Positions 57,158-64,000 of a stretch of DNA of 64,000 bases are shown piece by piece. Within the stretch, counting starts at the first letter, position 1. Every line of letters starts with the position of its first letter. The stretch is from the NCBI GenBank assembly GCA_942159475.1, contig OW804096.1:108536194-108600193 (forward strand). Direction: 5' to 3'. Below the pieces are notes generated by a model that was given only the letters and a program-made list of their open reading frames with translations, was not told the origin of the DNA and did not search any database. The position numbers and the translations under genes are program-made. Source of the DNA: Sthenelais limicola. Its lineage: Eukaryota > Annelida > Polychaeta > Phyllodocida > Sigalionidae.

Positions 57158-60100
57158 GCAGCATACCCGGCCGTCTTTATAGAGACTTGCATTTAGTTAT
57201 TGCCCCAGAGTCACATATTTTACCGCTCCTTTTTACATATCTCCTGCGACTCTGACTGAATGCTCAAAAGTCAGTGTGCAGAGCTACTGCCTCCTCATTA
57301 CTGACCTTACCCGAGGACTAAGAATAGAAAATGGTGGTCAAGCATCTAGGAGGGTCCCAAGATTTCCTGGGTTATTTTTGTTCTTGAAGTGATATTAATA
57401 GAATGACGGAACGTCGCCATTTGATGATATGTAGTCATGCTAAAGAACTCCACTTTGAAACAGATTTTAGCAAGATGAAAAGAAAGAAATCTCAAAGTTG
57501 AAGCCAATCTTTCTCTCTTTTTTCATAGAACAGAATATGATTATTTTTTGTCCTCAGTCTTCTTTCATTTTCAGTTGATATTTATTAACATTTTCTCCCC
57601 AGGGAGTATGGATATTAGTTTGGAACGTTTCAAAACGGTTTCTAGTTCTGTACATCCTGTTCCTTAGGAATACAAATCTGCATCTGAAAATTGTCAGAAA
57701 TCCAATTCTCAGAAAAACATGACTTACATTATCTGTTTTTCATGTTTAAGACTCTCGATACTGTACTGTTTTTGCCTTCTGATTTTGCTAAACATCACAT
57801 GAGCTAGGGTAATTATTTGTCTGCCTTCACGCCTCATTTCCTGTAATCCTTCTGCCTCTGTGTGTGGGGAAAATATAGATCTAAATATACCATACTTCCT
57901 TTCCAGGCATCAATAAGCCCTTTATGTTCTTTATCCCCATTTTATTTAAAATGACAATTAATCGTCTCCGATGTAATCAAGAGCCGGAGAATTGTTAGAT
58001 TAACGCTGGGGGTTTAGATGGTTGGCTAAGTGCATTCTACTGAAGGGGTTCCTAGCTGTTTAGCTAGTGACTGGCTTCCACCACCACAACCACCTCCTCC
58101 GCACCACATAGGCGTCTATTGATCTTGCTCTCAAAGATAGGAGGGACTCGGTTGTCATAGGGATTAAGTTGTCATGGTAACCATCTTCTGAGGGAGGTGT
58201 TGAGATGTGTATGTCTTAATAATAGAAGGCGACCCTCGATCATTTCACCATAACCCTCCCACCATGAATGATGACGATGGCTGGTCGGGGGCTTGGATCC
58301 AGATCTCAAGAAGCCGTACAATCATTCAATACAACATTACAGTCTTTAATTAAGGATGAGGTCGATCTACCAAGATACATTAATTATCAATCTAACATCA
58401 CCTTAACCGAGATAAGTCTATTTTAATTAAAGCCCGTTATATGTACCGGGTATTGAGTTTTCTTTACTTTTTAAGTAGACGGCATGATAAGCTAGACCTT
58501 ATTAAGGCCTCATGGGATGTTATTGTTGTTGTGCTGGTTCTGTACGTGGAGAGGGGTGGCGAGGTCGTCCCTACATGGTTCACTTGCCTCTTGATTTGGT
58601 TAAAACATGATCATGAGATTTAGTCTTGATTTGACAGCAAACTAACTTCGGCTACTTCTATTCAATATAATCTATATATACTTACTTATATAAAGCAGTA
58701 ACCAATTTCTGTTTATACGCTCATACTAAGCCATTATAATGCGCGATCTGAAATTTCTTTTTTTCCACTTGCTCAGGGCTTCTCTGACCTTTAATACATC
58801 ATGCATGATCTGACGTCACACACTTTTGAGAAAGGGGGGGGGGGCAGGAGGGAGGGAGAGGCTGGCGGCAGGGTGGGAGGGGACAGGATAGGGGGGGGGG
58901 GGTAAAGGGGAAGGAGGTGTGAAGGGGTAGGAGAGAGGGATGGCAAAATGAGAAACTTTTAAGGGAGCTTTTAAAAATAGAGACACAGAGGCAGGGACAC
59001 CCTTGATACATCGGGGAGGCGGTAGTTATTTATCTATCTAATCTAATTATCTTAGACTTTGATGACGGCCCCGAATTTAGATATAGAATATGTTTTAAAC
59101 ATATTATATAACCGCTTAGTGGTATTAGCTAAGTGCTAAGTCTAATTGGTGAGTCGTATGGAATATTATTGATAGTTCCCATTATTGGTGAAATGGTGAT
59201 AAATCTAAGTCATTAATTATAAATTTAAAGTTACGAGGATCGCAACACAGTCCTTTATATATGTTTTATCGATGTAGAACCGTTGTACGTATGCGATGGC
59301 ATGTGATATATACTTCTTGGGGAAGTAGACCATCAATAAATGTCCAGCAAAAATAAAAATGGCTAGTGTCAGCAGTTAGCATAGTAAATTATTCATTTTG
59401 CCAACACAAGGAGTGGTTCTGTGTTCCACCAGGAAAGCTTTTTTTGCATATTGACCGGTGACCGGCCTTTTATCTGACCACTCGAATGGCAAGGATCTAT
59501 ATGGCTGCAGTAGTAATAGTCAGTTTCACATCCCTCATTCCTGGTGAGCAGCATTTCTTCAGTTATACTCTGACCTCTCAAATATTCACTTCTATGCAGA
59601 AATGTGTGAGACATTATTATCAACTTTTAAAAACTACCATTTCTAAGTATCTCTCTAAATCCATTTAAGTCTATGTAATTCCCTTAAATTGTATTACTTA
59701 CGTATTAAATTGATATAAAAAAAAGAAATGCATTTTTACCTGAATATCCGGATTATATAATAGTTCTTTATTTATCAATGTATGCTCTTCAGTTACTTTT
59801 ATCTTTTTATAATGTGATTTTCGACATGGATACTTACCTATAATACACCTTATCTAGAACATTGTTACTACCTTGTTCTTAAAAGAATACAAGGTTAAAT
59901 TTCACAGTAACTTTTAATATTTGATGGTGGGTGTTATAATGTAATGTAGCAAAAACTTTTATCAGAGCCATCATGCCCCAGGATTTCTAGCTTGAGTTCC
60001 TACTTGCCATTCATTGGTTGCTAAATAGCTCCCGAATGCCTTCTTTCTCGCTGGAGAGCTGCAGGCTATCGCTTTGTTTTTGCCTCGGTTTTGTTCTTTT

Positions 60101-61282
60101 TTTACCTGTAGCATATTTTGTCTGCACGCAAGGGCTGCCACCCTGTATGGATAAAAACTATGTCCATTATCATTTCTCAGGTGACAATTGATGTCAGATG
60201 TATCACTTGCGTGTTCTGTTGTGTGATAGTCCTGTTCTGAACAGTTTCACATGATTTAAGTCCATTCTTTTGTTCATTTCCTGAGATCCCGTGTACGTCA
60301 CTCTATTCGTGTCTATAAATCACTGCTGCTAATAATGTTTTTTTTGTAGGGTTGAGTTAAAGCTGTGCATTCACTGCTGTCTATGGGGTCCCACCAGGAG
60401 GTCATTCCTTCAATATAACGTCATTATAGGAGCCTTCTTTTGTTTTTCTTCCCATACGTGTCCTTGAAATAAGTTTGCGTTTGAATGCTTTTTTTACCAT
60501 ATCTCAGCCCCCCCCCCCTCCTCCACACGCACCTAGATATACTCTGCATAGAGGTATTCCTATATTTATCTTGTGCTGAATAGTATTGGCCCAATAGCCA
60601 GTGGACATTTGTACTGTAACGACACCATACATGCAGACCCAAAAGAAGTCACAGTGTTCGTTTATTAGAGATGTTTGCTCGCACAATATTGATTCTGTCA
60701 TTGGCTCTCTATGGAATTTCTGAAATAATTACTCCGGTGGCTTTGGTATGAAATGGGGCCCGTGCCTGCCTGTCCCCAATAAGTTATTTACTCTAAATAC
60801 TTTTCCTGTTCTGCTCCATGGGAATACATATTGGATCCCGTGGACTCACTGCTTCAATAGTTCCCATGGCGTTTCACATGTTTCGACACGTGTAATATTA
60901 TATCTAATGTCAGATGATGAATACCAGATATTTGTTTGAAAGCCATTGGACTAGTGGAATAGTTGGCAGCGTATTTATTTATTTATTATTCGCGAAGCGG
61001 ATTATCTTCTGACTTTTGTGAAAGAGACATACATTGACAAAGATAGATACAAATATAGAATAACCTATTGCGTATCCTTGGTGACCTAGTACATGCCTTT
61101 CTTTTCAAGCTATTTTTTTCATGTTTGGTAAATGGCTCAGGAAAACCGATTGTGGTTGAATAGGGTGATTTAAATTTTTAAATTGTTTTTTTGAAAAGAG
61201 TTATTTCCAAAAGCGGTAAACCACCTTCGTAGCTTTGAAGTGCTCCTCTTATCTCACTCTCACTAGTAGGACTTAGTAGGCT

Positions 61283-61354
61283 GGCTCACCCTCGCTAGTC
61301 AGGCTCACCCTCGCTAGTCACTGGCTCCTGACCTGTCACTGGCTCCTGACCTGA
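61283..61354 (+). repeat. two adjacent short tandem duplications
   Basis: GGCTCACCCTCGCTAGTCA twice, then CACTGGCTCCTGACCTG twice. Confidence 0.9.
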
Positions 61355-61736
61355 TACTGCTTGACCCCTGAAAGCTAAGGAATGTGATGCCTGTGTTGCT
61401 AATCTTAGCAGGTCAGGGTATCCCCCCTCGCATCATGACGTTGGTGCAGACAGAATGTGACAAATGACAGAGACCACCTGTTTGTCACCCTATCTCTGTA
61501 AACTTGGCTGTTGTTAAAATAACATTCAGGAATAATGAAGAATAAGTCCAAGTAGTGTATGAAGGTTTTCTTGTATTCTTTTCTTAGCACATATACAGGC
61601 GGATCTGAGTTTAGTCTAAGCAAAGCTAAATACATACAATAATTTCATTCGAATATTCCTTAAAGGTTCACAATAAATAAACTGTCAATATAATTTCTTT
61701 ACACTGTACATACTTGCAATGTAGACACATTGAGGG

Positions 61737-61783
61737 CTCTCTCTCTCTCTCCCTCTCTCTCTCCCTCTCTCTCTCTCTCTCTC
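61737..61783. repeat. CT microsatellite
   Basis: CT and CCCT runs; a similar CT-rich stretch lies at about 62456-62620. Confidence 0.9.
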
Positions 61784-63010
61784 CGGCCAGGGGCTTTTGT
61801 AGGAGTCCCTCTGTCCTATAGATGATGGTCTGGTTGTAATTATCTCATTAACCCCCCTCTCTCTCATACACACACAATCCCCCCCCCCCATACAGGCCTA
61901 TACCATCTAAGAGTTGAGATAATCTCCCCCTCTGTCATCTTACCCTTCCTCTCCACTTTTTCTCCTCTTCCTGCCAGTCTGTATGTCTGTCCCTCTGTAT
62001 CCCACCCACCCATGTCACCCACCCATGTCACCCCTACTCACCCCAACCTCCACCTCCAACTCTGGGGTGAATGGGAGTAATTACCCTGATAAGCTGATAA
62101 GGTGCACCATCACCACAAGCAGAATTATAGGGTGGCGTGCTCTCATTAAACTCTCTGATATGTGTTTCACTCCCCCTCTCTCTCTGTGTGTGGATTGGTC
62201 GTTGTCATCCTTCCCCTGCTCTCTTATCTCACCTCTCATTAGAGTGTGGGCCAGGCGGCCGTGCTCTTATCTGATATCTACTTCACTTTAAAAGTTTTTT
62301 TGTTTGTGAATTAAACATTCTGAATCATGTTTAAGCATATTCTAACAGTCGTTAAAATCATTTTGATATAAATTGCTCATTGTGGGGCTTTTAGAAGAGA
62401 AAATATTAAAGTTTGTGAATAAAATGAATAAAATCACACACACACCATCTAGCTCCATCTCCCTCTCCTCTCTCTCTCACTCTCTCTCTCCTCTCCACTC
62501 TCGTTCACTCCCCCCCTCTCTCTCACTCTCTCTCCTTTCTCGTTCACTCCCCCTCTCTCTCTACTCTCTCTCACAATCTCTTCTCTTCCTCCCCCTCCCT
62601 CCTCCTCCTCCTCCTCCACAGCAACACCAAAGACCATATGTCAAGAGACAACATGGCCAGACACATGGCCCATGAGAAGTCCCCCCCCCCCTCCCCTGCC
62701 CCTCTTACCCTATCCCCTATTCTAGCCTTCCTCTCCACTCTCTCAGTCTCTGTATAATGATTCGATATACGAAATATCAATATTCATAATCAATATGCTA
62801 GAATCCCCATGCCTATCAACGAACGATTTTTTCCTGATTTATTTAGCTTCCATGTCTTATTTCAAAGTCATAAGTTGACCGATTACATAAGACAATTTAA
62901 GAGATAACGTTGCGCAAGACCACCTCTCTACAGAGATCACCCCTCTATTAATATAATAACCAGGCTTCGCGATATGTGGCTATAAATTGCTACATGTAAT
63001 GACCTTCTTG

Positions 63011-63032
63011 TTTATTTATTTATTTATTTATT
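63011..63032. repeat. TTTA microsatellite
   Basis: Five and a half TTTA units. Confidence 0.9.
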
Positions 63033-64000
63033 CCAACTCTGTTTTAAACTGATATTTATTAATTCTGTCAGAAAAGGACACACTAATCTAGGTAACACTT
63101 GGCGCCTCATAATAAACTAAATACTAACCGTGCTCCTCGCCTTTCCCTGCCAGTCCCTCCGCTTCAGTTGTGCTGTTATCAAGCTTGCTTAAACATGATC
63201 TAACATTGTCTAGACGCAGTCCGGTGCAAGAATCTGCGTCAATAGAAATCAATACTGGCCATTGGCAGTGATGAGGTACGTTTCCCGGTCTGGTCATTGT
63301 AGCCAAGAAGTCAAAATTAATTTGCCTCCATCCAATTATCCACCTGACTTACGTATATATGTGCCCATTTATGAGTATAGTATACATAATACAGTAGATC
63401 TCCCCACAAAGCAAAGGGCCTTGCATCATGAACCAACGCTACATAATTATTTGATCCAATTATCTTAGTCCTCTATGTTAGGGAAAGTTTACGAGAGTCC
63501 ATGGGCGGCTGCTGTGGGGGATACTGTTTGCGTTAACATTATTTAAATCGCGGGGCGCTTCGTCAATGTTCTCCTACTTAATTGGTAAAAGTGGAAAATT
63601 ATTAAACTGGGGGGTTTCTGGTCATTCGTCACTGGGAGTTACGAGGTCTGCTTTTTGTCGCTGTAATAACTCCATTTTTTGTGTGATTTTATTTACACTG
63701 GAGGTTACATTTCCTAGTGTGTGTGTGGTAGGGGGGGGGGAGAGACAATTGGTCCCAGTTGGGAACACGACAATATAATATAAGAATTATGAAATAGACA
63801 ATTCGGGGCTTCAGTAGTACATGGGTATTATAGAAAATCAGAGTGCAATGAGTGGTTGTTCTGAATTAGCATACCAGGCACAAGGAGTGTAAATTATTGT
63901 CTCATTGTGAGTGGTGAAGCCTCAGGTGCTGATGCATACATTTACACTCCAAGTGTGTCTGATACGTTATTTCAAAACAGCCACGAGTTTGTATTGTTGT

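Noticed and set aside
63298..63360. Possible LONP1 C-terminal exon (GTAG then CCAAGAAGTC)
   Set aside because: The frame is off by one from exon 20 and the translation does not continue into the conserved C-terminus.

Overview
The window is animal nuclear DNA. It carries spliced genes with GT-AG introns, many transposon remnants and microsatellites, and no bacterial operon features. The two host genes I recognise are clear metazoan orthologues. The TAGGCCTA word recurs around 35.7-37 kb. Together with the AT-rich, repeat-riddled introns this suggests a marine invertebrate, possibly an echinoderm or hemichordate; that placement is an impression, not a demonstration.

Left half, minus strand: a complete C-terminal Src kinase gene (CSK). 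Its coding exons run from the start codon at 24829 down to the stop at 7162. The chain is SH3 - SH2 - tyrosine kinase, 457 residues, with every splice phase closing. Its main surprise is that the SH2 exon exists twice (15159-15378 and 14583-14802). Both copies are 220 nt, have the same phase on both sides, intact splice sites and an open frame, and share about 50 of 73 residues. Because 220 is not a multiple of three, using both or neither shifts the frame. The gene therefore looks built for mutually exclusive choice between two SH2 domains. The copies differ at the cysteine region that in human CSK forms a regulatory disulfide.

Right half, plus strand: the mitochondrial AAA+ protease LONP1, starting at 37243. 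Twenty exons are resolved to 49581 (1,017 codons). They cover the transit peptide, the N-terminal substrate domain, Walker A and B, the arginine-finger region and both residues of the Ser-Lys proteolytic dyad. The last roughly 60 codons are not found in the remaining 14.4 kb, so the final exon probably lies past the window edge.

The genes are divergent and about 12.3 kb apart. The space between them and the large introns hold mobile DNA: non-LTR retrotransposon fragments (20.33-21.30 kb, 37.98-38.09 kb), LINE 3'-tail-like repeats, two terminal-inverted-repeat elements each flanked by a 6-bp duplication (30503-30775 and 38995-40411), a long inverted pair of one repeat family (25978-26803 versus 33836-34603), another inverted-repeat element (about 31.75-33.07 kb) and several near-perfect hairpins. 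A cluster of RFX X-box-like palindromes sits 0.4-1.4 kb upstream of the LONP1 start. 1-6.9 kb and 49.6-64 kb hold repeats but no gene I can support.
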